Assembly (NCBI RefSeq): GCF_001613365.1
Contig: NZ_BDCF01000061.1
Span: 1-41,563 of the forward strand
DNA length: 41,563 nt
Source: Nocardia xishanensis NBRC 101358
GTDB taxonomy: Bacteria > Actinomycetota > Actinomycetes > Mycobacteriales > Mycobacteriaceae
Direction: 5' to 3'
Every line of letters begins with the position of its first letter. Position 1 is the stretch's first letter. Positions 1 through 9,300 of the stretch are shown here, one piece after another. The translations under genes were made by a program, and so were the position numbers. Under the pieces are notes generated by a model. That model saw only the letters and a list, made by a program, of their open reading frames with translations, searched no databases and was not told where the DNA came from.

Positions 1-828
1 GATCCGCTGCGCGACGTCGCGGCACGCGCGGCGCGGCTGGCGAAGGGCGATTTCCGCCCCGACCCGCGCCGCCATGGCATCTCCGAACTGGACCGGGTCT
101 CCGACGTGCTCGACTCGGCCACGGTCGAGATCGCGGGCAGGCTGCAACGCGAGCACGCGCTGGTCGCCGACGTCTCGCATCAGCTGCGAAGCCGCCTGAC
201 GGCGGTGCGGCTGCGGCTGGACGAACTCTCCGCGCACGCCGACCCCGAGGTGGTGCACGAGGCCGAAGAAGCGATGGCGCAGGTCGACCGGCTCACCGAC
301 GCCATCGACGAACTGGTCCGCGCCTCCCGCGACGAGGATGCCGCCGATCGTGATCCGATCCCGGTGATGGACGAGCTGAGCGGCATCGTCACCGAGTGGA
401 CCCACCCGTTCGCCGAGGCGGGCCGCACTCTGATGCTGACCGGCGACGCGTCGCTGCGCGCGCCGATCACCGCGTCGCGCCTGCGTGAGGCGGTGACGGT
501 GCTCATCGACAACGCGCTCATGCACGGCGGCGGCACCTGCACCGTGTCGGTGCGCACGGTCCGTCCAGGCAATGCCCGCGAGCCGCTGGTGTGCGTCGAG
601 GTGGCCGACGAAGGGGAAGGCGTGCGCGACGAGCTGGCGCCGCACATCTTCGATCGGGGCTTCTCGGCGGGCGGGTCGACGGGTGTGGGCCTGGCCTTGG
701 CGCGCGCGTTGATCGAGGCGGACGGTGGTCGCCTGGAGTTGCAGCGCCGCAGGCCCGCGCTGTTCGCGGTGTTCCTCGGGCCGTCGGTCTCGGCGCGGAC
801 GCCGGGCACGGCGCCCGAGCCGCGGTGA
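1..828 (+). CDS. Sensor histidine kinase, C-terminal part (5' end outside window)
   Basis: The frame is open from base 1, so the gene begins upstream and the N-terminal sensor and membrane part is missing. What remains starts with the end of a HAMP-like linker (DPLRDVAARAARLAKGDF). The HisKA dimerisation helix follows with phospho-acceptor motif DVSHQLRSRL; the His is codon 60 of the visible part. The HATPase_c domain shows an N box (LIDNALMHGG), G1 (VADEGEGV) and G2 (GGSTGVGLALARALIEADGG). It should autophosphorylate and pass phosphate to a response regulator, probably encoded just upstream; the signal is unknown. The gene converges on the GtrA gene with a 4-bp gap. The family is clear; orthology to a named kinase is not. 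Confidence 0.9.
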   Translation, partial: DPLRDVAARAARLAKGDFRPDPRRHGISELDRVSDVLDSATVEIAGRLQREHALVADVSHQLRSRLTAVRLRLDELSAHADPEVVHEAEEAMAQVDRLTDAIDELVRASRDEDAADRDPIPVMDELSGIVTEWTHPFAEAGRTLMLTGDASLRAPITASRLREAVTVLIDNALMHGGGTCTVSVRTVRPGNAREPLVCVEVADEGEGVRDELAPHIFDRGFSAGGSTGVGLALARALIEADGGRLELQRRRPALFAVFLGPSVSARTPGTAPEPR

Positions 829-832
829 GACC

Positions 833-1375
833 TCAGCTGCGGCCCAGCTGTTCCTCTTCGATGAGTTCCTCGAGCTCGGCCTCCAGCTCGGTCATCTCGT
901 CCGGGAAGACCCAGCGGCGCATCGCCCAGAACCGGAAGGCCATCTGCAGGAAGTTGCCGATGATGAAGGCGCTGAAGAAGTCGGCCAGGTTCTCGACGGC
1001 GAAGCTGACGTTCGGTTGCCGCAGGTCGAACACGTAGCTGGAGATCCACAGCGGGATATTGCTCAGCACCACCCCGACGCCGCTGACCACGAAGAACAGC
1101 AGGGCTTCGTGGTGGCGTTCGCGGCCGCCGCGGTTCTTGAACGACCACTCCCGGTTCAAGATGTAGGAGGCGATCACGGCGATGACGCCGGAGATGATCT
1201 TCGCGGTGACCGGTTTCTCGGTCAGCACGGTCCATTTGAGCGCGTAGAAGATGCCGCTGTCGATCACGAAGGTCGACGCGCCGACGATGGCGAACTTGAT
1301 CAGCTCGTGATGGCGGTAGGCCATCTCCCGCAGGGGCTGGGGGAGGACGCTGACCACGCCGTCGACGAAAGACAC
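833..1375 (-). CDS. GtrA-like family membrane protein
   Basis: A 180-residue protein with about four hydrophobic segments: near residues 26-46 (IKFAIVGASTFVIDSGIFYA), 60-75, 92-112 and 130-150. The layout IKFAIVGA...NREWSFKNR...FRFWAMRRWVF is typical of GtrA (PF04138). GtrA-like proteins are thought to move polyprenyl-phosphate-linked sugars across the membrane for cell-surface glycosylation. The charged tail (DEMTELEAELEELIEEEQ) is probably a cytoplasmic helix. The start is a GTG at 1375. An equivalent gene lies beside purK in M. tuberculosis (Rv3277). The substrate is unknown, and a second GtrA gene lies at 22335-22832. Confidence 0.9.
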   Translation of the reverse strand: MSFVDGVVSVLPQPLREMAYRHHELIKFAIVGASTFVIDSGIFYALKWTVLTEKPVTAKIISGVIAVIASYILNREWSFKNRGGRERHHEALLFFVVSGVGVVLSNIPLWISSYVFDLRQPNVSFAVENLADFFSAFIIGNFLQMAFRFWAMRRWVFPDEMTELEAELEELIEEEQLGRS

Positions 1376-1432
1376 GAGAGCCGAGTGTACCGGTAGCGGT
1401 CATGGCGGCCGGACATGACAAGATTGCACGAC

Positions 1433-2635
1433 GTGAGCACCCGTTCCTTCGATCAAGCCGCCATGCCGACCGTCACCATGATCGGTGGCGGTCAACTCGC
1501 CCGGATGACCCATCAAGCGGCGATCGCGCTCGGCCAGCGGCTCCGGGTGCTCGCCGAGAACCCGGACGACCCGGCCGCCCAGGTCAGTCCCGAAGTGGTG
1601 CTCGGCAGTCACACCGATCTCGCCGCGCTGCGCAAGGCCGCCGTCGGTTCGCACGCGCTGACCTTCGATCACGAGCACGTGCCGACCGAGCACCTCGAGG
1701 CGCTGGTCGCCGAGGGCGTCAACGTGCAGCCGCCGCCGCGGGCCCTGGTGTACGCGCAGGACAAGCTGGCCATGCGGACCAAGCTCGCCGAGCTCGGCGT
1801 TCCGGTGCCCCCGTTCACCGCGGTCGCGGAGCCGGCCGACGCGGTGCGCTTCGGCGACGACCACGGCTGGCCGTTCGTGCTCAAGGCGGTGCGCGGCGGT
1901 TACGACGGCCGCGGCGTCTGGATGCCCGCCGACGCCGCCGAGGCCGAGCGGATCGTCACCGATCAGCTCGCGCACGGGGTGCGGCTGCTCGCCGAGGCGA
2001 AGGTCGATCTGAAGCGCGAGCTCTCGGCGATGGTGGCCCGTTCACCGTTCGGGCAGGCCGCGACCTGGCCGGTGGTGGAGACGGTGCAGCGCAACGGTCA
2101 GTGCGCCGTGGTGCTCGCGCCCGCGCCCGATCTGGCCGACGCGCAGGCCGCCGAGGCCGAGACCCTGGCGCTGAACCTTGCCGCCGAGCTCGGCGTGGTC
2201 GGCGCGATGGCCGTCGAGCTCTTCGAGACCCACGACGGCGCGCTGCTGGTGAACGAGCTGGCGATGCGCCCGCACAACTCCGGCCACTGGGGTATGGACG
2301 GTGCGCGCACCGGGCAGTTCGAGCAGCATCTGCGCGCGGTGCTGGACTATCCGCTCGGCGACACCAGTCCGCTGGCTCCGGTCACCGTGATGGCCAACAT
2401 CCTCGGCGCGGCGCAGGCGCCCGAGATGTCGATGGACGAGCGGCTGCACCATCTCTTCGCCAGGATGCCGGAGGCGAAGGTGCACCTGTACGGCAAGGGC
2501 GAGCGCCCCGATCGCAAGATCGGGCACGTCAACATCCTCGGCGACGACGTGGCCGAGGTGCGCGAGAAGGCAGAGCGGGCGGCGCACTGGATGTCGCACG
2601 CGGTGTGGACCGACGGATGGGATCCCCATGAGTAA
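1433..2635 (+). CDS. purK: N5-carboxyaminoimidazole ribonucleotide synthase PurK
   Basis: PurK converts aminoimidazole ribonucleotide, ATP and bicarbonate to N5-CAIR in de novo purine synthesis in the cytoplasm. Visible family marks are the N-terminal fold (MIGGGQLARMTHQAAIALG), the ATP-grasp core (VLKAVRGGYDGRGVW), the Mg/ATP site (VELFETHDGALLVNELAMRPHNSGHW) and the end (HWMSHAVWTDGWDPHE). Length is about 400 residues, as usual. I chose GTG 1433. The box AAGATT at 1420-1425 sits 7 nt upstream, which would suit a leaderless message. ATG 1463 (MPTVTMIGGG) and ATG 1415 are alternatives. The gene overlaps purE by 8 bp, so the two are translationally coupled. Confidence 0.95.
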   Translation: MSTRSFDQAAMPTVTMIGGGQLARMTHQAAIALGQRLRVLAENPDDPAAQVSPEVVLGSHTDLAALRKAAVGSHALTFDHEHVPTEHLEALVAEGVNVQPPPRALVYAQDKLAMRTKLAELGVPVPPFTAVAEPADAVRFGDDHGWPFVLKAVRGGYDGRGVWMPADAAEAERIVTDQLAHGVRLLAEAKVDLKRELSAMVARSPFGQAATWPVVETVQRNGQCAVVLAPAPDLADAQAAEAETLALNLAAELGVVGAMAVELFETHDGALLVNELAMRPHNSGHWGMDGARTGQFEQHLRAVLDYPLGDTSPLAPVTVMANILGAAQAPEMSMDERLHHLFARMPEAKVHLYGKGERPDRKIGHVNILGDDVAEVREKAERAAHWMSHAVWTDGWDPHE

Positions 2636-3128
2636 TCCTCGAGTTGGCCTGATCATGGGCAGCGACTCCGACTGGCCGACCATGGAGGCGGCCGCCGAGG
2701 CGCTGGCCGAGTTCGGCGTGCCTTTCGAGGTCGGCGTCGTTTCCGCGCACCGCACGCCGCAGCGCATGCTCGACTACGCGCGCGACGCGGCCGATCGCGG
2801 CATCCAGGTGATCATCGCGGGCGCGGGCGGCGCCGCCCACCTGCCGGGCATGGTCGCCTCGGCCACCCCGCTGCCGGTGATCGGCGTTCCCGTCCCGCTG
2901 AAGTACCTCGACGGCATGGACTCACTGCTCTCGATCGTGCAGATGCCCGCGGGCGTCCCGGTGGCCACCGTCTCCATCGGCGGCGCCCGCAACGCGGGCC
3001 TGCTCGCCGTCCGCATCCTCGCCGCAGCCGACCCGGCCCTGCGCACCCGCATGACCCAATTCCAGTCCGACCTGGAAAAGCTGGTCCTCGACAAGGACGA
3101 AGCCCTCCGCACCAAACTCCTCGGCTGA
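2628..3128 (+). CDS. purE: N5-CAIR mutase PurE (class I)
   Basis: PurE rearranges N5-CAIR, the PurK product, to 4-carboxy-aminoimidazole ribonucleotide. At 166 residues it has the class I signature: phosphate-binding loop MGSDSDWPTM, catalytic-His motif VSAHRTPQRM, and glycine-rich AGAGGAAHLPGMVAS. The class I enzyme works only with N5-CAIR, which fits the adjacent purK. The ATG lies inside the end of purK (CCCCATGAGTAA), an 8-bp overlap. No strong U-tract terminator follows before the regulator gene. Confidence 0.96.
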   Translation: MSNPRVGLIMGSDSDWPTMEAAAEALAEFGVPFEVGVVSAHRTPQRMLDYARDAADRGIQVIIAGAGGAAHLPGMVASATPLPVIGVPVPLKYLDGMDSLLSIVQMPAGVPVATVSIGGARNAGLLAVRILAAADPALRTRMTQFQSDLEKLVLDKDEALRTKLLG

Positions 3129-3180
3129 CGTGCGCCCGTACCACCCGGCGCGCGGGCGCCGGTCCTCTCTCGCCGGTCGC

Positions 3181-3186
3181 TACGGT
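3181..3186 (+). promoter_or_regulatory. Candidate -10 box for leaderless TetR transcript
   Basis: TACGGT fits the TANNNT consensus of mycobacterial promoters. The GTG at 3194 follows after 7 nt and there is no Shine-Dalgarno before it. This suggests the regulator has its own promoter and a leaderless message. Confidence 0.4.
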
Positions 3187-3193
3187 GGCTGCC

Positions 3194-3883
3194 GTGGCAA
3201 GTGAGGAGAGTGCGCGGGCGCGGGCCGGGGAGGATCCGGCGCAGTTTCGGCTGACGGTGGTGGATCAGGCGCTGCGGTTGTTCGCGGACAAGGGGTACGA
3301 GGCGACGACGGTCGACGAGATCGCGGAGGCGGCGGGGATTTCGCGGCGGACGTTCTTCCGGCAGTTCCGGTCGAAGGAGGACGTGATCTTCGCCGATCAC
3401 GAGTCGCAGTTGACCCAGGCGGCGGCCTATCTCGCAAGCGCGCGGGACGACGATCCGTGGGAGGCGGTGTGCGCGGCCGTCGTGCAGGTCTTCGAGCGGT
3501 TCACGCAGTGGCGGGAGATCGCGGCGCGGCGCTACCGGGTGGTGCGCCGGGTGCCCGCGCTGCGCGAGCGCGAGATCGTCACGGTGTTCCGGTACGAGCG
3601 GCTGTTCACCGACTATCTGCGCGAGCGCCTGCCCGAGGTGCCCGATCTGGCCAGGGTTCAGTTCGCCGCGGCGGTCACCGCGACGCACAACTATCTGCTG
3701 CGCCGGATGGTGCGCGGCGAGTCGGACGCGGGCGCCGCGGATCTGCGGGTGGAGCTTTCCGCCATTCCACGCGGTAACGGCCGGATCCGCGACGCCGAGG
3801 AGATGGTGGTCGCGGTCTTCCCGAGGGACATGTCGTCGCGCCAGGTCGTCGATCTGCTCACCCGCAAGCTCGGCAACCTGTGA
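3194..3883 (+). CDS. TetR-family transcriptional regulator
   Basis: The N-terminal helix-turn-helix is clear (FADKGYEATTVDEIAEAAGI then SRRTFFRQFRSKEDVIF). The C-terminal ligand domain, about residues 65-225, is rich in Arg and hydrophobic residues and resembles acyl-CoA-responsive members such as MftR only loosely. The gene lies 156 bp upstream of an acyl-CoA dehydrogenase on the same strand, and the gap holds two related palindromes. It therefore probably represses that gene, and perhaps itself, with an acyl-CoA or fatty acid as inducer (inference). GTG 3194 is preferred because of the -10 box 7 nt upstream; GTG 3185 is in the same frame and would add three residues. Confidence 0.9.
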   Translation: MASEESARARAGEDPAQFRLTVVDQALRLFADKGYEATTVDEIAEAAGISRRTFFRQFRSKEDVIFADHESQLTQAAAYLASARDDDPWEAVCAAVVQVFERFTQWREIAARRYRVVRRVPALREREIVTVFRYERLFTDYLRERLPEVPDLARVQFAAAVTATHNYLLRRMVRGESDAGAADLRVELSAIPRGNGRIRDAEEMVVAVFPRDMSSRQVVDLLTRKLGNL

Positions 3884-3904
3884 CCTGGCTCACAGTGCCA
3901 CGCG

Positions 3905-3921
3905 TTGACACTCAGTGCCAA
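3905..3921. promoter_or_regulatory. Palindromic operator candidate 1 (fadE upstream region)
   Basis: TTGACACTCAGTGCCAA is a 17-bp inverted repeat with one mismatched pair around C3913. It shares its CACTSAGTGCC core with the palindrome at 3973-3985. A further half site AGTGCC lies at 3894-3899. The repeat sits 21 bp after the TetR stop codon, so it is a likely TetR binding site. Its first six bases also read as a -35 box, but no good -10 follows at the right spacing. Confidence 0.55.
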
Positions 3922-3954
3922 TAGGTATCCGCACGTTGCGGCAAATCTCGTGCG

Positions 3955-3960
3955 TATACT
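3955..3960 (+). promoter_or_regulatory. Candidate -10 box for acyl-CoA dehydrogenase
   Basis: TATACT is the best -10-like hexamer between the TetR gene and the dehydrogenase. It lies between the two palindromes, with the second beginning 12 bp downstream, about at the start of the transcript. No convincing -35 box is seen. Repression by a protein bound at 3973-3985 would be direct. Confidence 0.45.
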
Positions 3961-3972
3961 GGCGTTCGAAGT

Positions 3973-3985
3973 GGCACTGAGTGCC
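3973..3985. promoter_or_regulatory. Palindromic operator candidate 2 (fadE upstream region)
   Basis: GGCACTGAGTGCC is a perfect 13-bp palindrome (6-bp arms, one central base) and shares its core with the site at 3905-3921. The two centres are 66 bp apart. It lies just downstream of the putative -10 box, a usual place for a TetR-family roadblock operator. Confidence 0.55.
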
Positions 3986-4039
3986 GACCTGTTGAAAGCT
4001 GCCGACGCGGCCTAAGACCATCACCCAGGAGCGTGTCCC

Positions 4040-5200
4040 ATGGCGGGAAACCCCGATTTCGACCTGTTCAAGCTCGAGGACTTCCACGACGAACTGCGGG
4101 CGGCCATCCGCGGTCTGGCGGAGAAGGAAATCGCGCCGTACGCCAAGGACGTCGACGGTAACTCCCGCTTCCCCGAGGAGGCGCTCACCGCGCTGAACGC
4201 CGCGGGCTTCAACGCCGTGCACGTGCCGGAGGCCTACGGCGGCCAGGGCGCCGACTCGGTCGCCACCTGCATCGTGATCGAAGAGGTCGCGCGCGTCTGT
4301 GGTTCCTCCTCACTCATCCCCGCGGTCAACAAGCTCGGCACCATGGGCCTGATCCTGAACGGCTCCGAGGAGCTGAAGCAGAAGGTGCTGTCCGACATCG
4401 TCAACGGTGAGATGGCCTCCTACGCGCTGTCCGAGCGCGAGGCGGGCTCCGACGCAGGCTCCATGCGTACCCGCGCCAAGCAGGACGGCGACGACTGGAT
4501 CATCAACGGCTCCAAGTGCTGGATCACCAACGGCGGCAAGTCCTCCTGGTACACCGTGATGGCCGTGACCGACGCGGAGAAGGGCGCCAACGGCATCTCC
4601 GCGTTCATGGTGCACAAGGATGACGAGGGCTTCGTGGTCGGCCCGCTCGAGCACAAGCTCGGCATCAAGGGCTCGCCCACCGCCGAGCTCTACTTCGAGA
4701 ACTGCCGCGTCCCCGGCGACCGCATGATCGGCGAGCCCGGCACCGGTTTCAAGACCGCGCTGCAGACCCTCGACCACACCCGCCCGACCATCGGCGCGCA
4801 GGCCGTCGGCCTCGCCCAGGGCGCGCTGGACGCGGCCATCGCCTACACCAAGGACCGCAAGCAGTTCGGCACCGCCATCGCCGACTTCCAGAACACCCAG
4901 TTCATGCTGGCCGACATGGCGATGAAGATCGAGGCCGCCCGCCTCATGGTCTACACCTCGGCCGCCCGCGCCGAGCGCGGTGAGAAGAACCTCGGCTTCA
5001 TCTCCGCCGCCGCCAAGTGCTTCGCCTCGGACGTGGCCATGGAGGTCACCACCAACGCCGTCCAGCTCTTCGGCGGCGCCGGTTACACCACCGACTTCCC
5101 GGTCGAGCGGATGATGCGCGACGCCAAGATCACCCAGATCTACGAGGGCACCAACCAGATCCAGCGTGTGGTGATGTCCAGGGCGTTGCTGCGCGGCTGA
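4040..5200 (+). CDS. Acyl-CoA dehydrogenase (FadE25-like)
   Basis: An FAD-dependent enzyme that oxidises acyl-CoA to 2-enoyl-CoA and passes electrons to ETF; 386 residues, the normal short/medium-chain size. Visible motifs are the FAD/substrate loop YALSEREAGSDAGSM, the second FAD motif WITNGG, RKQFGTAIADFQNTQFMLAD, LFGGAGYTTDFPVERMMRDAK and the catalytic-Glu motif QIYEGTNQIQR with Glu369. It closely resembles FadE25 (Rv3274c), which also neighbours purE/purK in M. tuberculosis. The ATG at 4040 follows a GGAG-type ribosome site. A TetR gene lies upstream with paired palindromes between, and a strong terminator follows. Chain-length preference cannot be read from the sequence. Confidence 0.95.
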   Translation: MAGNPDFDLFKLEDFHDELRAAIRGLAEKEIAPYAKDVDGNSRFPEEALTALNAAGFNAVHVPEAYGGQGADSVATCIVIEEVARVCGSSSLIPAVNKLGTMGLILNGSEELKQKVLSDIVNGEMASYALSEREAGSDAGSMRTRAKQDGDDWIINGSKCWITNGGKSSWYTVMAVTDAEKGANGISAFMVHKDDEGFVVGPLEHKLGIKGSPTAELYFENCRVPGDRMIGEPGTGFKTALQTLDHTRPTIGAQAVGLAQGALDAAIAYTKDRKQFGTAIADFQNTQFMLADMAMKIEAARLMVYTSAARAERGEKNLGFISAAAKCFASDVAMEVTTNAVQLFGGAGYTTDFPVERMMRDAKITQIYEGTNQIQRVVMSRALLRG

Positions 5201-5220
5201 CGCCTGCGCACTGCGTACAA

Positions 5221-5258
5221 GGGAACGGCCGGGTTGTTACCCGGCCGTTCCCTTTTTT
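5221..5258 (+). terminator. Intrinsic terminator after acyl-CoA dehydrogenase
   Basis: A perfect 14-bp GC-rich stem (arms 5221-5234 and 5239-5252) with a 4-nt loop, followed directly by six T. It starts 20 bp after the dehydrogenase stop codon. It marks the end of the core block and insulates the NRPS region. Confidence 0.92.
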
Positions 5259-5595
5259 CGTTCACGACGAATCGCGGAGATGCTTCCGAGTCCTATCGGT
5301 AGTTCCATCGTGTCCGTCCCACAGCTCGTTTCGAGACCTCCGGCGACATAAACATTGATAGCTGGATTTTGCGGAAGCCGGTCGGGGCTTTGTTCGTGGC
5401 TGACGTCGATCCTCGCTGATAGGAAGCGCCTCAATGGGCGTTTCGACGGTACGTCGGCAGGAGTTGACGGTGTTACGCCATATTGCATTCACTATTGGAA
5501 GTCACTCGCGAAAAGGAAGATGGGGTGATTCGTCGATCGCTCACCGAGGAGACTCGTGGAGCGACGCTCGACCTCGCATTGTGACGAGGTGAGTG
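5259..5595. other. Non-coding, AT-richer stretch before the NRPS locus
   Basis: About 340 bp without a convincing gene and visibly richer in A/T than its neighbours. It contains a small hairpin at 5423-5444 (GAAGCGCC / GGCGTTTC, one G-U pair). A possible -35 box TTGACG lies at 5464-5469 with only a weak -10 candidate (TTCACT at 5488-5493). Short frames on both strands look like no known protein. It probably holds the promoter and leader of the DUF6875-NRPS operon, and may be the left edge of acquired DNA (inference). Confidence 0.4.
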
Positions 5596-6348
5596 ATGTC
5601 CAAGATCGTCATCGGACCGCAATCGGGGATGAATTGGTTCCCTTTGTCCGAAACCGAAATTCCGTGTCCGCAAACCATGTCCCTGGTGGAGGACGTGCGG
5701 ACCTGGGCCGAGGAATATCTGACCGCTACCTCGCCGGACCTCGGCCGCGACGGGCCCGTCTGTCCTTATGTCGGACCGTCGCTGCGCCGCGACCTGATGT
5801 GGGTCGGCAGGATAGCCGGCGTCCATCCGTGGCCGTCGTACGTGCGACTGGTCATCGATGACGCGCTCGAGCTGTTCGAGAGCCTTCCGCCGCAAGACGG
5901 CGGCGGTGCCGTCTTGCGCGTCCTCATCACCGCGATGCCTGATCTGCGGGACTTCTCGCTGATCGACAACCTGCACTCGGAACTCAAGTCGCGATTCGTC
6001 GAGCGCGGGTTGATGCTCGGGCAGTTCTATCCCGGATGCAAGGAGCCGGGATTGTGGAACAAGGACTTCCACCCGCTCGATTCGCCCATTCCGATGATCG
6101 CGGTGCGCAGCATGATGACCACCGACTTCCCGTTCCTGCTGGGGCGGCCGGAGTGGATGACCGCATACGTCAAGAAGTTCGCGCCCAGTCTGCCTGCCCA
6201 CGTGCGGCGGGTGGTGGTCGGCCGGTTGACCGAGAGTTCGAACCTCGATGTGCCCGCCTACGAGCTGCTGGAAGCAGAGCAGGACAGTGCGGCGACGCCG
6301 ACCAGGAACGGCAGGCCGGTCCAGCTGGGGCCGCGGAAAGCCAGCTGA
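5596..6348 (+). CDS. DUF6875-like protein encoded directly upstream of the NRPS
   Basis: A 250-residue protein of unknown function. The pattern CPYVGPSLRRDLMWVGR (about residues 56-72), then GQFYPGCKEPGLWNKDFHPL, then SPIPMIAVRSMMTTDFPFLLG, matches my recollection of DUF6875, an actinobacterial family often found in biosynthetic loci. I see no signal peptide, membrane segment or cofactor motif. ATG 5596 is preferred over GTG 5593 because GAGG at 5586-5589 is 6 nt away. The NRPS starts 33 bp downstream on the same strand, so the two are almost surely co-transcribed. A tailoring, loading or resistance role is possible, but nothing in the sequence shows which. Confidence 0.72.
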   Translation: MSKIVIGPQSGMNWFPLSETEIPCPQTMSLVEDVRTWAEEYLTATSPDLGRDGPVCPYVGPSLRRDLMWVGRIAGVHPWPSYVRLVIDDALELFESLPPQDGGGAVLRVLITAMPDLRDFSLIDNLHSELKSRFVERGLMLGQFYPGCKEPGLWNKDFHPLDSPIPMIAVRSMMTTDFPFLLGRPEWMTAYVKKFAPSLPAHVRRVVVGRLTESSNLDVPAYELLEAEQDSAATPTRNGRPVQLGPRKAS

Positions 6349-6381
6349 GAACACAGCGATCGACGACCAAGGAACCGACTT

Positions 6382-9300
6382 ATGACGCACGGACTTTCGG
6401 CCGCGCGGGGGATCGACATGGGCCAGAACGGGGAGTTCCCGCTCTCGCCCGCCCAGCTGGGCATGTGGTACGCACAGCAGCTCGATCCCTCCGTGCCGCT
6501 CAACGAGGCGCAATACATCGAGATGCGCGGCCCGCTGGACATCGACACCCTCGTCGAGGCCGCGCGACGCGCGGCCCACGAGTTCGAATCCGCGCTGCTG
6601 CGGTTCGGTGAGCGCGACTCGCGTCCGTACCAGGTCGTCGACCACAGCCTCGACACCACGTTGGCCTATCTGGATTTCAGCGATTCGGCGGACCCGGATG
6701 CCGAGGCACTGCGGTGGATGCGCGCGGACCTGGCCGCACCGGTGGATCTGCTCGGTGAGCGGCCGGGGGCGTCGGTGCTGATGCGCGTCGCACCGGATCG
6801 GGTGCTGTGGTACGCGCGCGCCCACCACATCGTGGTGGACGGGTTCGCTTCCGTGACGGGTCTGTACCGGGTGGCGGAGCTGTACAACGCGGCGCTGGCG
6901 GGCGAGGAGCCGAAGCCGAACAAGGCGGCCACGCTGCGCGAGATCTACGACTCGGAGATGAGCTATCGGGAGTCCAGCCGGTTCGCCGCGGACGCGGAGT
7001 ACTGGGAGCAGCGCATCGCGCGAATGCCGCAGCGGTGCAGCTTGGTTCCGGGCGCCGCGCCCGCGCACGCGCTCGGCCGGGAGCACCGGCACCAGCTGTC
7101 CGACGAGGTGAAGGCCCGGCTCGACGCCGCGGCAACGCGGTTCGGCGTCGGCGCGCCCGCGCTGGCGATGGCTGCGCTGGCGGTCTACTACGCGCAGGCC
7201 ACCGGCGCGCACGATGTGGTGCTGAGCCTGCCGGTCTCCGGCCGCACCACCGCGATTCTGCGCAGGTCGAGCGGCATGCTGGCCAATGTCGTTCCGCTGC
7301 ATATCACGGTGGGGGAGCGCACCACGCTGGCCGAGATCGTGGACGCGATCCGGATCGAGGTCTCCGGCGCCCTGCGCCATCAGCGGTACCGGCACGAGGA
7401 GATCCGGCAGGCGACGGGCGAGGTCGAGGCGACGGGCGGCCGCGGTCTCGTCGGCCCGGTGGTCAACATCATGCTGTTCCCCGGTGAGGTCGAGTTCACC
7501 GGCATCGAGACCAGCCTGCACGTGCTCACCTCTGGCCCGATCGAGGACCTGTTCGTCAACATCTACCAGCACGGCGCGCAGGCGCCGGTCCACCTCGATT
7601 TCACCGCCAATCCCGATCTCTATGACGACGAGACGCTGGCCCGCCATCACCTGCGGTTCGTGAAGCTGTTCGAGGGCCTGCTCGACGCAGAGCCCGACAC
7701 CGCGGTCAGGGATGTCGAGTACTTCCTCGACGACGAACTCGCGCTGCGCACGGGTGCGCACGGGCCGACGCCGCCCGCGCCCCGGCGGCTCTCCGATGTG
7801 CTCGACGAGGGCCTGCGTGCGGCGGGTCCGGACACCGCGGCCGTGGTGGACGGCGCCCGCACCGTGACCTACGGCGCGCTCGATCACGCCGCGGCCGTGC
7901 TGGCCGGACGGCTGGCAGAACTGGGCGCGGGACCGGATGACGCCGTGCTGGTCGTCCTGCCGCGCTCGGTGGAATCGGTGCTCGCGTTCTGGGGCGTGGT
8001 GCGTTCCGGCGCGGCGTATGTGCCAGTCGGCACCGGGAATCCGGCCGAGCGGGTCGCCAAGATGGCGGCGGAATCCGGTGCGCGGCTGGGGATCACGACT
8101 CGCGAGTACGCGGCCCGGCTGCCCGATGGTGTGCGATGGCTCGAGATAGATTCGGATGCGGGGATTCTCGCGGCTCTCGAACCCGGCGATGGCGCGCGGG
8201 AAGCTGCGGAAAGGGCTTCCTCGGAGGAGGATTCGACCGAATTCCGGCCGCGGGCAGAAGTCCGTCTCGACCACACCGCCTACATCGTCTTCACCTCCGG
8301 GTCGACCGGTGTGCCCAAGGGCGTCGTCGTCACCCACGCGGGGATCGCTGGTCTGGCCGACGCCGTGCGCGAGGCATACCGGCCCGAGGTCGGCTCGCGC
8401 GTGCTGCACTGTCTCAACCCGAGTTTCGACGCGTCCATGCTCGAACTGCTCATCGCGTTCGGCAACGGCGCGACGATGGTGATCGGCCGCGGCGAATCCA
8501 TGGCCGGCGCCGAATTGTCCACGGCAGTCGCCGAATTCGGGATCACCCAAGTGTGCTCGACGCCCGCCGTGCTGGCGACGCTGCCCGAGGGCGCGCTGGA
8601 CGGCGTGGTCGCGGTCTCCACCGGCGGCGAGATCTGCCCGCCGGAACTGGTGGCGCGCTTCGCTCCCGGCCGCAGGCTGGTGAACTCCTACGGCCCGTCC
8701 GAGACCACCGTCGCGGCCACCTTCACCGACCCGATGGACGTGGAGCGACCCTCCGGCATCGGCCGTCCGGTGCCCGGCGCCCGGCTGATGGTTCTCGACC
8801 GAAGGCTGAGCCCGGTGCCGATCGGCACGCCGGGAGAGCTCTACATCGCCGGACCCGGTGTCGCTCGCGGTTACGCGGGCCGTCCCGGTTCGACGGCGGA
8901 CCGGTTGGTCGCCGACCCGTTCGGCCCGCGCGGAAGCCGGATGTACCGCACCGGTGACCTCGTCCGCTGGCGTTCGGTCGAACCATTCGACGACGCGGCG
9001 CGCGCGAGCTCCGACGGCGTGGTGCTGGATTACTTGGGCCGCAGCGATTTCCAGGTCAAGCTGCGCGGAATGCGCGTCGAGCCAGGCGAAGTCGACGCGG
9101 TGCTCGATTCGCATCCCGAGGTGGAGATCGCGGTCACCGTGGTGCGCACCGGCGCGTCCGGCCGCGCCATGCTGGCCTCGTATGTCGTTCCGGTGCATCG
9201 TGATTCGCAGCCCACCGCGCTGGACGTGCCGCACCTGCGGGAATTCTGCATGCGCAGGCTGCCCGGCCACATGGTGCCCGGCACCATCACCGTGCTCGAC

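Noticed and set aside
5237..5492. Small minus-strand frames in the stretch before the NRPS locus
   Set aside because: They overlap the terminator, lack ribosome sites and have no recognisable similarity.
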